DNA from: Diospyros lotus
Taxonomy: Eukaryota > Streptophyta > Magnoliopsida > Ericales > Ebenaceae
Direction of reading: 5' to 3'
NCBI RefSeq assembly: GCF_014633365.1
Contig: NC_068343.1
Span: 32,457,307 to 32,521,306, forward strand
Length of the DNA: 64,000 nt
Below the pieces are notes generated by a model that was given only the letters and a program-made list of their open reading frames with translations, ran no database searches and had not been told where the DNA came from. Position numbers and translations under genes: made by a program. Positions 25,064-36,268 of the stretch are shown here, piece after piece (the stretch's first letter is position 1; every line of letters begins with the position of its first letter).

Positions 25064-26739
25064 TGGATTGTGAGACAGACACCCTGGCTGTACGAGCACG
25101 CCCAAGCGGGACCTCACAAAAAAATAAATAAAGGAAAACAGAACTAAAAAAAATGCCCTAGCTTGCCATGCAAGCATAACTAGGAACACATACAAATACC
25201 TCAATACCATAACTGGCAACGAAAGCACAACCACTAGTTCTAGGCATGCATAAAGATAATTGATGCAACAACGTTACATAAGTTATACATTCAAACCAGT
25301 GCCAACAACCGAGAAGGTAACAACCATGGCACTACAAAAATAAAATACACCAAAATAGGATCTGATAGGATTACCCTGTGAACCAACTACCTGTCAAGTC
25401 AAGTACCACTAGACTCGCCCTCGATCTTAGCCTTGCCTTTACTTGGAATGAAGAGAAATAAAAGTGAGTCATAAGACTCAACAAGCTTATAAGAAAAGAA
25501 GGCTGACAAGAGTCTGGAAATCTAAAAATACACCGCACCCCACATGCAACATCCATACATATCATGTCTATGAACCGCTTATCATATGCAAAAGGAAATA
25601 ACTGCATAATGTAAATATGCACATTCCGGACCTTAGGGCCCACATAAGAAATAATAGCACCCAAGTATCCATTACAAACCTGTCACTGCCCTAAAAAGTC
25701 AATACGGAGAAAATAACTGCAATATCGGGCCAGCGTTACCGTCACCCTGATAATAAATAATAACTCGGCAGGCTTTACCTCGTTCGTTAACCTCGGCACG
25801 GATTACCATCCGAGAACAGCTGTGACTCAAGAGCGGCGCCAGAAACCATGCAATGCACATAGAAAATACAGCAACATATCGAGCATAAACGTGATACATA
25901 ACCCCCATAAGCCATGCATCTAGTCTCGCTCGCCCACATAGGAAATATTAAATATAGTATTAAAATATTAAATACAGTATAAACCCAATAATCTCTAACG
26001 TGAGACTCACAAGCTGAAACCTACCTCATATGTAGCCTTAGCTTCATTCCACAAAGGAATAGGTGTAACGGCTCGCTTCCCGGAGCCCCCGCTAGCCTAG
26101 AGGATCCAAGAGAGGGTCATTACTTGAGTGATATAGAATAATAACATAAACTAAAAACTCAGACACCACCCTTATTGAAACCATAATCTCTTTATCATAT
26201 AACAACTCATAATTATCTTTACATAACTGTTCACCGCTTGGACCCACCTAGGCTTACATAACATACACTTGATTGGAAATATAAAGGCATTCTTCTGACC
26301 CAGAAACACAACAACCAGGATCTAGTTTTGGGAAAGCTCTGCACTTGCTATCGTGACTCGACGATCTGGAGCCAACTCCACCGTACGCACCTACGGTCTC
26401 AGGTTATACTTACTTGGAATGATGGAAAGCAAACGTGAGTCATAAGACTCAACAAGCTCTAGAAAGAAAGGCTGTAGGATACAGACAGGACTCTTCCCAT
26501 AACATCCCATGCAATTCATGCCAATGCAACGTCATGTCATGCCATGCCCAATACCTGCCTTATTTTCAGATGCATAAACATATAATAAATTTCACATAAA
26601 CGGTCCTTGGGGCCCATATAAAACATACACTAGCACCCAAGTTCAACATACAAACCTGTTAGCAGTCTTTAATAAGCTACCACCATACCATTTCCCTTAC
26701 ATGCCCCTTTTGTCACTCTTGACATAATCTGTTGCCGTA

Positions 26740-26984
26740 GGTCTCACCCCAAGATCTTACCGTGGGCCACGCCGCTGTGGGTCTCACCCCCAAGGTCTTA
26801 CCATGGGCCATGTCGCCGTGGGTCTCACTCCCAAGGTCTTACCGTGGGCCACCTCGCCGTGGGTCTCACTCCCAAGGTCTTACCGTGGGCCACCTCGCCG
26901 TGGGTCTCACTCCCAAGGTCTTACCGTGGGCCACCTCGCCGTGGGTCTCACTCCCAAGGTCTTACCGCGGGTCACGTCGCCACC
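26740..26984. repeat. 41-bp tandem repeat, six copies
   Basis: Units begin GGTCTCACTCCCAAGG and contain CTTACCGTGGGCC. They start at 26740, 26780, 26821, 26862, 26903 and 26944. The middle units are identical or nearly so. Because 41 is not a multiple of three, the repetitive ORFs here (26762-27061 and 26803-27000) are by-products, not proteins. Confidence 0.92.
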
Positions 26985-27721
26985 CATACTCATCACTTAA
27001 AATCGCACATTCTCACCATGTAGTGCAACAAATAGGAAATGCAATGGCTTTTGTAGAATAAACGTGATGACAAGGCCCCCATAAACCAAACATCAGGCCA
27101 TGTTACGCCCACGTAAGAATTCACACATGCGATATGTCTTTAAATGTACCAGCTCACCTAAAGAACCCAAGTTAGCTCTTAGACCAACCGAGTCATGCAA
27201 ATACCCACACATCCCATCACACACAAAGGATGTCCTAGCAGTGAATGCAACCCAAGCCCTATACAGCACGCACATCATGATATGCACAAACCAAGGCAGG
27301 AATCTGGCAATACTAGCTCTTCTGGCTCGTCTAGCGTTTATCGTAACAATCAATGATTGGCGCCCATACATCCAGCTATCAACTGCCATGACCTACGATT
27401 GACAGTCAGTGGCTTTGTACCCCATACCCTTAGGCACACATTAGCTTAGTCACTTAAACCCATCATTTCGCACATTTTATTTAGGACAACATAAACACCA
27501 TTATGCCATTCACGTTCTCATCTCTTCTGATATACAGGAAACCATTTCCACATTCATAACAAATTATTAACATAACCCCATAATCTTAACCACATTCATT
27601 TTCTAAGAACCTAGCCCCAACAGGTTCGGCATCATTCCCAAGGAAAGCGGAGCGATACAAAGCTCCGTGACAGTCAAAATGAAAGACACCAAGATATCCT
27701 TGCTTAACTCATTCCATTAAT

Positions 27722-30133
27722 TGTAACACCCCATCTCCTAGAACTGCCCGAGAAGAGGTGCTAAGGAAATAAAATAAACTAACTAATAAACTAAAATTTG
27801 ATACCATAATGAATATCTCAATCAATTGAAATAAAACTCCAAGTCAACACAAACTAAAAAAAAACATAAACTACATCTAAGGGAAAATCCCTAAACTGGA
27901 ATATAAAATAAACCTAAACTGATAAAACACCAACTAATAAACTCCCAAACATCTTTTGTCCTGAGCGGCTCCACGTACACACACTACTGGACACTGCTGC
28001 TGGGCCCCACATCTAGTACTCTCCCGCTAAGACCTAGAATGGTGAAGAGTACAAGGTGAGCTACAAAGCTCAGCAAGTAATAAACTGGAAAGAATAATTG
28101 AAGCTAAATCGAAGAATATCGATACTGATAGCAATACTTACTGAACTTGTACTGAGAGATATAATAATAACTGAATTGCATTTACAAGATGTAATGCACA
28201 TAAACTATAAACTAAATGCAGGTATGCAACTTTGGCTCATAGGCCCACATAACTATAATACATACCGGACTGATCTGAATCCTGCAAACATAAAAACTGT
28301 AAGCACATACTGTGGGCAATAAGCCCCTAGCTCCCTGGTCGACATCAGATGAGCGACACACAAACTAAAACTGAAATCGAAACTGGTGGGATCCCCGCGG
28401 ACTAGCCGCCTGGCGCGCATAATGCAATGCTCACATACATGCTAGCACACAATATGTAGTGCTCCATAGAAAGTCATGCTCAATGCTCATACCAAGATGT
28501 ATGCACATAAACTCACAAAATAATGTTGATCATGTCAAATTAAATACTAAACATGTAATTTGATCTAATATATTGGAATACAAAGATTTACTCGTGTTTT
28601 TCCTTAAATTGTAATATTTTCTTACATTTATTTAATTATTTAATGATTTATTTATTACAACTTGAAGACTTCCCATGGGGGTCACCCATCATGGAATTAC
28701 CCTCACCTGAGCATGCTTAACTTTGGGGTTTTGAAGATATTGGAACCAAATAGGAGAAAAGATGGAATTTCGGTGTGAGTGTTATACACCCTAGGCCCAT
28801 TAGGGTATGAATTTCACCCATTCGGATATGAGACACATGAATTGAATGGAATTGTGAGAGACATCTGGATGAGTAAGGTCTCATCCGGATACAAGACACA
28901 TGAGCTTTGGATAAGTTGTGAGAGACATCCGGATGAGCAAGGTCTTATTCGAATATGAGACACAAACATATTTGGACACATTCAGATACAACACAAGGTA
29001 TCCGGATATCACTTTAAAAAATCCTTAGACTTATCCGAATATGACACAAAGCATCCGAATATCACTCACAGATAACTTAGACACATCCAGATACGACTCA
29101 AAGCATCCGAATACTACTCACAATCACTGCTGGACACATTCGGATATAAAAACGAAGCATCCGAATATCACTGGACCATCCGGATATGAACAAAAGCTAT
29201 CCAGATGTCACTCACATAAAACTTTTTGACCCATCCGGATAGCCTCTAACCTATTCGGGTTCTACTCACATGCTCTGAAAAATCTATTCGGATATGAGGG
29301 AACCTATCCGATGTCTGCAACTTTTAAACCCAGAAATGAACGCTCATAGAGACTCTATTCTTGATTCAATCTTAACAAAGCTACACCATTATGAATAAAA
29401 CTTTGGGAAAACAAATCCCAATCGACATGAAACAACTTTAGGAATGATTTAACAATCAAATCGATAAAAATCACTGGAGAAAACATGCATGATCTGCCAT
29501 AAACTCACTATAACGCATATATATATATACATGCACTGGAACTTGATATAAAACTAGCAATCTGATATCAACTCAATCAAGACCTGTAAGAAAGGTTTAC
29601 AGGGAAAAAATACTTGCCTTAGCTTCTTGATCGACTCTAACGATCACCAAAAGAGACTCTTATGTAAGACTTTGAATCTGTTGCTGCCTCTTAGCTCCTT
29701 TGTTCTTCACGATTTTCCTCTCTTTTAGCGGCGTGAAGAAACTAAGGCTCATGGCATGAATATATATTAAGGCATGGGACGCCCTAGAAGCCATCTCTCC
29801 ATCTCCTATTCGAATTTGGAGTCTCTTAAACCTTCTCCTATTGAGACTAGGAGACTTTAAACCCATAGCCCTCTCACGGTTGGATTCCCATTATCTTAAT
29901 AACTCTTATTAATTAAATAAATTCTAATAACAACTTCTTAATTGACCCTCAAGTCCTTGCATTTAATTTCAACACTAAATAAAGAATTAAATGCTAATTA
30001 AATGTTGATCTCTCAATTAAAAATATTCTAAATTGCCACCTTAAAATTAAATGGAAAATTCTCTTAATTAAATACCTCACTAATTAATTAAATAATTCTA
30101 ATTAAATACTGGGCCCTCTAATGGGTTGTTACA
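27722..30133 (-). mobile_element. Solo gypsy LTR with CCGGAT motif array
   Basis: 2,412 bp between perfect TTAAT duplications (27717-27721 and 30134-30138). Plus-strand ends are TGTAACACCCC and GGGTTGTTACA. Minus orientation is supported by a TATA-like AATATATATTC on the minus strand near 29759-29770, about 370 bp from the minus-strand start. The region 28815-29320 is packed with variants of CATCCGGATAT. No coding sequence. Confidence 0.85.
28815..29320. repeat. Degenerate CATCCGGATAT array
   Basis: About 19 variants of a (C/T)AT(C/T)CGGATA(T/C) motif in about 500 bp, spaced roughly 20-35 bp apart with unrelated spacers. Most contain the palindrome ATCCGGAT or a one-base variant. It is not a regular tandem repeat and encodes nothing. 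Confidence 0.8.
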
Positions 30134-32289
30134 TTAATAATAATCTCATTAATAAAATATAAATCATAGGGTGGTTGCCACGTGGATTATTATTATTATT
30201 AATGCGTGGAACCGAGTCACGGTGAGGGATGGAATAAAATACGAAAAATCACGAAGACTTTTACGGGAATTAAAGAACACGAGGAGAGGGTTAGGGGCTT
30301 GCCTGTAAGAGGTTGATTCTTGACTTTTCTACGCTTCCGATGCTAAGTAAAATGTTCTATATCAAATAACAAATTAATGGCTCAAATTAATTAAATTTAA
30401 CCACATAGAATACCTAATTTATCCATACAAAATCCATAATTTAGATATTTGGCACTTCTAGTCATTTACTCACTTACCGGGATGTTTTAAACACCGAATA
30501 ACTCCTAGATTATCTGATTTCACTTCCAATTTTTCCTTAACTTCTCCTTCCTCCCTTTGCTGCTCGCGGCCTCCCTCTTCTCTAAGCTCTTCCTTAGCAG
30601 ATTTTCATCCCTATTTATACTCCTTAGAGTGTCTTGGCCACTAAGCTTTTCCCCAACCCCAATGGCCATCGTTTAAGCTATCAAATCCCATTTAATTACC
30701 TTAAAGAACCTTGACTTGCTGAACCAATTTCAGCCACATTTAAGCCCCCAAGACACACGGTTTTATCCCATTTTGATTGACCATTTTGCATAAAAATAAG
30801 GAAAACAAAAGCTAGGAAAATGGGAAAAGAAAGGAAGGCAACGCATGCAACTAGTGCGCGCCGCGCGTCCCACACATACACACACACCATATTACATTAG
30901 TATATATAATACTTTGCATTCCCTGCTTATATGTTTTATGTAATATAATACATTAACTTGAGATTATATATTACCTCTCCATTAAAACAAGAACAAGACC
31001 CAATTTACTATTCAAGGCCAAGTTACTATTCACGACCAAGTTACTATTCACAACCCGATTATTATTCACGACCCGGTTACTGTTCGCATCGGAACTTATC
31101 TCGACCAATCATGATTTTAACCGTACAAGGACAAGAACAAGAACAATTTAACAACATTTATTGAGGATTAAAAGAAGCAAAATAATAAACAAAATAATAA
31201 CAGTTACTATTCATCATCACTATTCATCTTCTTCTTCAAATTTTCAGTGGCAAGATTTTCTTCAAAATAATACACAACCTCTTCCATTTCCAAGCTACTG
31301 CCCACCCATTTAATCTCTTTGTCTCAACAAAGCATAATCTCACAATCAAGAGTTTAAACCATACATAAAAGACTCATGGAATAAAACTTACAGTAGCTTT
31401 AATGGAGGTGCATGTATACATACGTGTATCTTAAATGAAGAGGAAGAAGCTAAAACTAACTTGATAAAATAAGAAGAAATGAATCTTGCAAGGAAAATAA
31501 GTTTGAAAGAGGAATGAAGCTTGCAAAGGAGAAGAGAAGCTTGCCTGAAGATTGAAGAAGAAGACCCAAAATTAATTCACGACCCGATTTTTTTGCTCAT
31601 TGCTGAACGTTGGAGAAATTAATTCCCCCACTCTCACTCTCAATTTATATAGGCCAAAGACAAGAGGAAGTGGGATTGGACACATGCCATAATCTGCAGA
31701 ATTTTTGGAAAGCAAATCGCCACTGTCATCCACCGAAAGTAATTTGGAACGCAGCGTTTTGCGAGTTTCTGGATAGCTCCGACACATCTTAGTAATTTAG
31801 CCATAACTCTCTCATCTAAACTCCGATTGGGGTGATTTAAGATAATATGGAAAGAAAAGAGAAAGATATACAACTTTAATGTTTTGGGTTTTGAGAGATT
31901 CAGGTTGTATCATGGTAAAAATTGGGTTGCAATGCAAAAATCACACACTAAAAATATGAGCAATCCGAATCACACACACCCAATTCGAATCACTCTCTCC
32001 CAATTCGGATCATACTCACAAAACTCACAAAATTCAAACAAGCGATTCGAATCAACTATTGTAGGCTTCAAATCACCCTCACAAACACTTGGCTAAAATT
32101 TAATTTTGACTTCTTGCATCTAGATATTCCAAGCTCCTATTCAAATACAAATTAAACTCATTCTGATACTCCCAACATATGCGCAACACTTAATTAATAA
32201 ATACCAAAAATAACATATTAAACATCAAGGCTAACTAATTTAACCGTAAGGCATGGCATAACATTAATTAACTAAATTCGGGTCATTAC

Positions 32290-32640
32290 ATGGATAGTGG
32301 GTGCTCATCACGCATGACTAGTGGGAGAGATCTATAAATCTCACTCCCAAAGAAATAAGGTATATCACCTTCTAGAAATAATGTCTAATAGTAAAGAATG
32401 AGGATATTCTTTTTATGACATAAAAGATATATTAGGTCATGCAAATCCAAACCTAATAAAAAAAAATTTAATCTAGTTGTCAGGCTTCCTAAAATGAAAA
32501 TTAGTGAAGAAATTTCTATGATATTTGCTATTAAAGTAAGCAAAGTAGAGCCTAAATCAATCAGTAAAATATCAATCAATAAGCATTTACAACTTTTACA
32601 CTTAGATCTATTTGAACCCACACAAACTAAAAGTTTGGGT
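32290..32640 (+). pseudogene. pol: Copia 2 protease and integrase N-terminal remnant
   Basis: The frame at 32290 gives MDSGCSSRMTSG, the aspartic protease active-site signature of copia elements (D-S/T-G core). Degraded sequence with many stops follows. Around 32420-32640 are pieces matching the integrase zinc-finger region (GHANPNLIKK) and the start of the catalytic core (a HLDLF-PTQTKSLGGKHYM-like block, containing the first catalytic Asp). The catalytic remainder is missing. Confidence 0.7.
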
Positions 32641-33130
32641 GGAAAACATTATATGTTGTAGTAAAAAATTTCTCTAGGATTACTTGGTTGTACTTTTGTT
32701 TTCAAATGATAAAATTTTCAAATCGTTAGAAAGAAAGCTAAGAGAATTAGATGATAAAATTGTCTTTCTAAGATGAGAATGATTTAGGTATGCTTCCCAA
32801 GAATTATAAATTTGTGTAAGATCATCCAATAAATCAAATAATTGGAGAACTAAGTCAAGGTGTAAGGACTATATGTTTTACAATGTAGCCTTCATATCTA
32901 ATGATTGAGCCAACTTGCATGAATCAAGCCTTAGAAGATGAATTTTGGATTAATGTTGTGTAAGAAAAAAGAAAATTGAAAATTAGTTCCAAAACCAAAT
33001 TTTTTTCCTATATTTGGAACACAATGAATTTTCAAGAATAAATTAGAAGGGAATTAAAAATAATAAATCCCTTTAGGTAGCTTAGAATATTAAAGTGGGA
33101 AAATTTCTTATGCAAATTTGGTTTCTATTC
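32641..33130 (+). pseudogene. pol: Copia 2 integrase/RT remnant
   Basis: Heavily decayed. A frame near 32840-32945 gives a piece like MNQALEDEFWINVV, which resembles the start of the copia reverse transcriptase (normally A-x-x-D-x-x-W-x-x-A-M-x-x-E). No YVDD active site, RNase H or further RT was found. Most of pol is deleted. Confidence 0.5.
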
Positions 33131-33133
33131 TTA

Positions 33134-33134
<1 letters not shown>

Positions 33135-33196
<62 letters not shown>

Positions 33197-33228
33197 AATA
33201 AATAAATAAATAAAAATAAAAAATAATA
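33135..33228. repeat. (TAA)n/(TAAA)n microsatellite
   Basis: About 18 TAA units pass into TAAA units. The reverse strand gives a false poly-Leu ORF. Confidence 0.95.
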
Positions 33229-34140
33229 AAAGGCAGACCCAGATAAGGTCGACCCTTCTTCATCTACTGTTGGCATTCTTCCTTCAAAACACTCATCTTT
33301 CATTCGAACCCTCTCTATTTTCTATGGTATCAGCCCGTCGATTGTCGTCGTCGTTCTCTCACTCTCCTCTCACCTGAATACCCCTCTCTTTCTCTCATTT
33401 TTTCGTTCCAACTCTCGTTGCCAGCGTTGCCTTTGCCAATTGACACCACCATTATCACCTCTATTCTTCCCATGCTGTTTCATCTTCGATCTCCCTCTTC
33501 GAGCTCAGGTAAATACATTTTTCTCTTCTTTCTTTTTGTTCTGGTGTGTGTGTTATCGTGTCTCTATCGTCCCGTCGATCAGATCAATCCTATTCACTAT
33601 AATGGTTCACTGTATTTTCAATAACTCTCCGCCGTGACACCGATCAGACACATGGTGAGTCTTTGTTTTCATTTTCTTTTGTTATCGCCTCTCTGTTTTC
33701 ACCATATTTTTATCGACCCTTCTTTGCCTCGGTCTCCCTTCTTACTTTAAAACCCTCTTCACTCTTGGCACCCTTCTTCCTCAAATCTCCGGCATCTCCC
33801 TCGTCTTTATTGTGTCACCTTCAGCCAGATCTACCCAGATCCGGCCTTCAAATCTGTCACCCACAACTGTCCGTCGTGTCTACAGCTAGCCATCTACACC
33901 CTTGCTGTTGTCGCTGCCACCTGCAACCTGCTCATTAGCCACCAAATCCCTTGCCTCTCATTGATTCACTCGTTGCCTTGTCTCTGTCACTCTATCACTC
34001 CTAGCCTCGCCTCTCACTGCTCCATTACTCGCTACCTCTTTCTTTCCTCTTGCTACTCTGTGTTGCTCTTGCTCTAGCCCTCGCCCTCACCCTCTCGCCT
34101 CTGTTAATCGAAACCCTAAAAACTGTGACAAATCACTATT
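33229..34140 (+). other. C/T-rich segment of foreign origin inside copia 2
   Basis: A 900-bp pyrimidine-rich stretch very unlike the A-rich gag beside it. TGGTATCAGCCCGTCG at 33326-33341 resembles a tRNA-Met primer site, preceded by a C/T-rich end like that of an LTR and followed by a CGTCGTCGT leader. It may be the LTR end and leader of another retroelement, or leader or untranslated sequence that came with the LBD copy. Its ORFs are Ser/Leu/Pro-rich and match nothing known. Confidence 0.4.
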
Positions 34141-34158
34141 CTTAAAAAAATAAAAATA

Positions 34159-34203
<45 letters not shown>
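34159..34203. repeat. (TAA)n microsatellite
   Basis: About 14 TAA units just upstream of the LBD copy. A similar run lies at 33135-33190, so the C/T-rich segment is bracketed by the same simple repeat. Confidence 0.95.
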
Positions 34204-34204
<1 letters not shown>

Positions 34205-34239
34205 CAAAAATAAAAAAAATTCAAAACAACTAGAAGATC

Positions 34240-34845
34240 ATGTCAGGAACCGGTTCTTCGTGTGATGCTTACAAAGTATTAAGAAAAAAATGTACCCAAT
34301 CGTGCATTTTTGCCCCTTACTTTTTCCATGAAGGAGAACCTATTTATTTTGAAGCCAGCCACAAGGTTTTTGGTGCTAGTAATGCCTCCAAGCTCCTGGC
34401 CCAATTTCTAATAAATAACTGGTATGGGGTCGCCGTTACACTCGTGTATGAAGCTCTAGCTAAGCTTCAAGATCCCATTTACAATTGTATCCCCTATATT
34501 TTTGCCCTTCAATAGCAAGTCATCGATTTTTCATTTCATCTAGCTTTATTGGAGGAATTACTATTTGCAACCTCTTATGCAAAACCTCTCAATGTTCAAA
34601 ATTGGTTTCACCAAGAAACCAATTCAAACCCATATTATGACAATGTATCTTTCCTCGTAGATGATCCAAACCTTATTTGGAATTTTGAATACTCAGTTAT
34701 CCAAGAAGAAAATGTGTCATTTCCTTATTTCCAAGAGGCTAGTTCACAACCTTACCTAGTCAAAAATAGCAGTAGTTAGTGGCCATTCCCAGATGATATC
34801 GATGAACTTGGATCTATCGTGTTCGACAACCATCATCAGCACTAA
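34240..34845 (+). pseudogene. LOB-domain (LBD) transcription-factor pseudogene captured by copia 2
   Basis: The reading frame from ATG 34240 encodes a class I LOB domain, the plant-specific DNA-binding domain of the AS2/LBD family that controls lateral-organ and root development. Residues 8-22 (SCDAYKVLRKKCTQSC) correspond to the CX2CX6CX3C zinc-binding block, but the second Cys is Tyr. The GAS block follows (HKVFGASNASKLL), then VTLVYEALAKLQDPIYNC with the conserved Asp-Pro, and IFALQ at the point where the Leu-rich coiled coil begins. A TAG at 34513 stops it after 91 residues. The same frame continues for about 110 more codons through a second stop (34777) to a third near 34843, with an Asn/Phe/Tyr-rich tail. 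The frame crosses the domain without an intron. It lies between the copia pol remnant and the 3' LTR, in the element's orientation. Lack of the Cys and the stops argue it is dead. Confidence 0.85.
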
Positions 34846-35555
34846 GCATCGGTGAAATCCAAAGCTATCAACATGGGTGTCCAAGATTATTGTTTTGTAG
34901 ATTCTGTAATGCTACTATACCCCTTGACTATTCTATGATTGCTTTCTTTATAGATATATTCTATATTGTGTAATCTTAGATATATGGTTGGAATGATTAG
35001 CACAAAATTCCATGATAGATATGTTGTACTGTTTTTAATACTTAATGTTATATCTATATTGTCAGTACTTTCTGTTTATCGTCCATCATATTATTTATGT
35101 GTATTATTCTGGTAAATTTCTCTCATGGACTGTATTATTTAAATCTTTATTTTCTTCGTTAAGAATGCCTTTTTGATTATGACAAAAAGGGGGAGAAGAA
35201 TAAGATGCTATGAGATGAAAGATTATATGTATGAGAGTGTGAATTGTATATTATTTTTGTATAAGGGAAAAAAATGTTTTATAACATTTTTTCGTGTATG
35301 TGAGGATATAGTATATTTGAGAGATAGGACATCAAGCAGGTGCAATCAAGGCAATCAGATTTAGCAATCAGGTTTAGTCTTTAAAACTCTTAAAAATTAT
35401 TTTATCTTTTAAGCTATATCCAAAATATTTTTATGCTATTAGTATTTTTGAAAGGGGGAGCTCATATTATAAAATTGAGGGAGAGTTCAAAAATATTTTT
35501 TCATATTAATCACCTCATAAATCATGTTTTTTGTTATCATCAAAAATAGGGAGAA
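34846..35555 (+). other. Copia 2 3' untranslated region and polypurine tract
   Basis: AT-rich sequence with no gene. The block GGGGGAGAAGAATAAGATG near 35190 and AAAGGGGGAGCTC near 35452 are purine runs of the kind seen upstream of copia 3' LTRs. The tract AAAAATAGGGAGAA at 35542-35555 abuts the 3' LTR and is the likely plus-strand primer. The ORF at 35173-35364 is probably chance. Confidence 0.6.
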
Positions 35556-36268
35556 TGTTGAGCCAACTTGCTCATATTAATTAAGTTTTGATGATTAACA
35601 AAAATATTTTTATGATATAAATGTTTTCTCTTATTCATTCAAAAAGTAAATTTATTTTGAATTAAAAGAGAATTGCTTTTTGACATGTTTTCTTGTTTTA
35701 ATCATTTATATCTCAAAACCTTATATTTGAATTTTTAAATTTGGAATTAAAGAAGAATTGTTTTTAGACATGTTTTCTCTTACTCATACAAAAAGTAAAT
35801 TTATTTTGAATTAAAGAAGATTGCTTTTAGACATATTTTCTTGTTTTAATCATTTATGTCTCAAAAACTTATATTTGAATTGTAACGCCCCGCTCCCACT
35901 TACGGGTGTTACTCGTGAACAATCACCCGAATTGTCTACCTGCCTGGTCTTTGGTGAAGGGTGGAACATGTTTCAAGACGAAACACCCTAGGTGGGAACT
36001 AGGCTCATCCTTCCCTTTCTTGAACCCCAGGATTCACTAGCAGAATTGGGCTTTAACCACACCGCATTGGCAATAAAGAAAATCTCATTCAGACGCCTAA
36101 TCGCCATTTTCTCAATTATTTTTAATTCTTTTCCCAATCAAGAATTTTTACCGGGCTCCATAAATCACCATTTAAATCAATCCATTGATTGATTACCAAT
36201 TTTGGAGGAAAAACTCATCATTTTCAATTTTTAAAAATTTTGGCATTATTCCCAAAAATGCCCGAAAT

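Larger units (their letters stand above)
25069..32290 (-). mobile_element. Minus-strand gypsy LTR cluster inserted in copia 2 protease
   Basis: Bounded on the plus strand by TGTGAGACAG and GGTCATTACA, and flanked by perfect TGGAT duplications (25064-25068 and 32291-32295). On the minus strand it starts TGTAATGACCCGAATTTAG, a standard gypsy LTR start. After removal of the nested solo LTR (27722-30133) about 4.8 kb remains. Two stretches, about 25400-25930 and 26390-27120, are both related to the reverse complement of the gypsy 3' LTR at 19100-20000, and two minus TATA boxes occur (30611-30620 and 31641-31650). This suggests one LTR nested in another, with a possible inner edge at the TGTAACGGCTCG starting near 26064. 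I could not resolve the inner boundaries. No coding sequence seen. Confidence 0.75.

Noticed and set aside
26762..27061. Repetitive ORFs that look like a Pro/Ser-rich repeat protein
   Set aside because: They come from the 41-bp tandem repeat, which cycles through all frames. No homologue is recognised and the repeat lies in an LTR.
28815..29320. Interspersed short repeats as a possible CRISPR array
   Set aside because: Motifs are only about 11 bp, degenerate and irregularly spaced, in a plant LTR. There are no cas genes.
33082..33303. Leucine-rich minus-strand ORF resembling a membrane segment
   Set aside because: Poly-Leu is the reverse-strand translation of the (TAA)n microsatellite.
34159..34203. 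TAA runs as target duplication of the C/T-rich segment
   Set aside because: Simple repeats expand on their own. The flanks beyond the runs do not match, so no duplication can be claimed.
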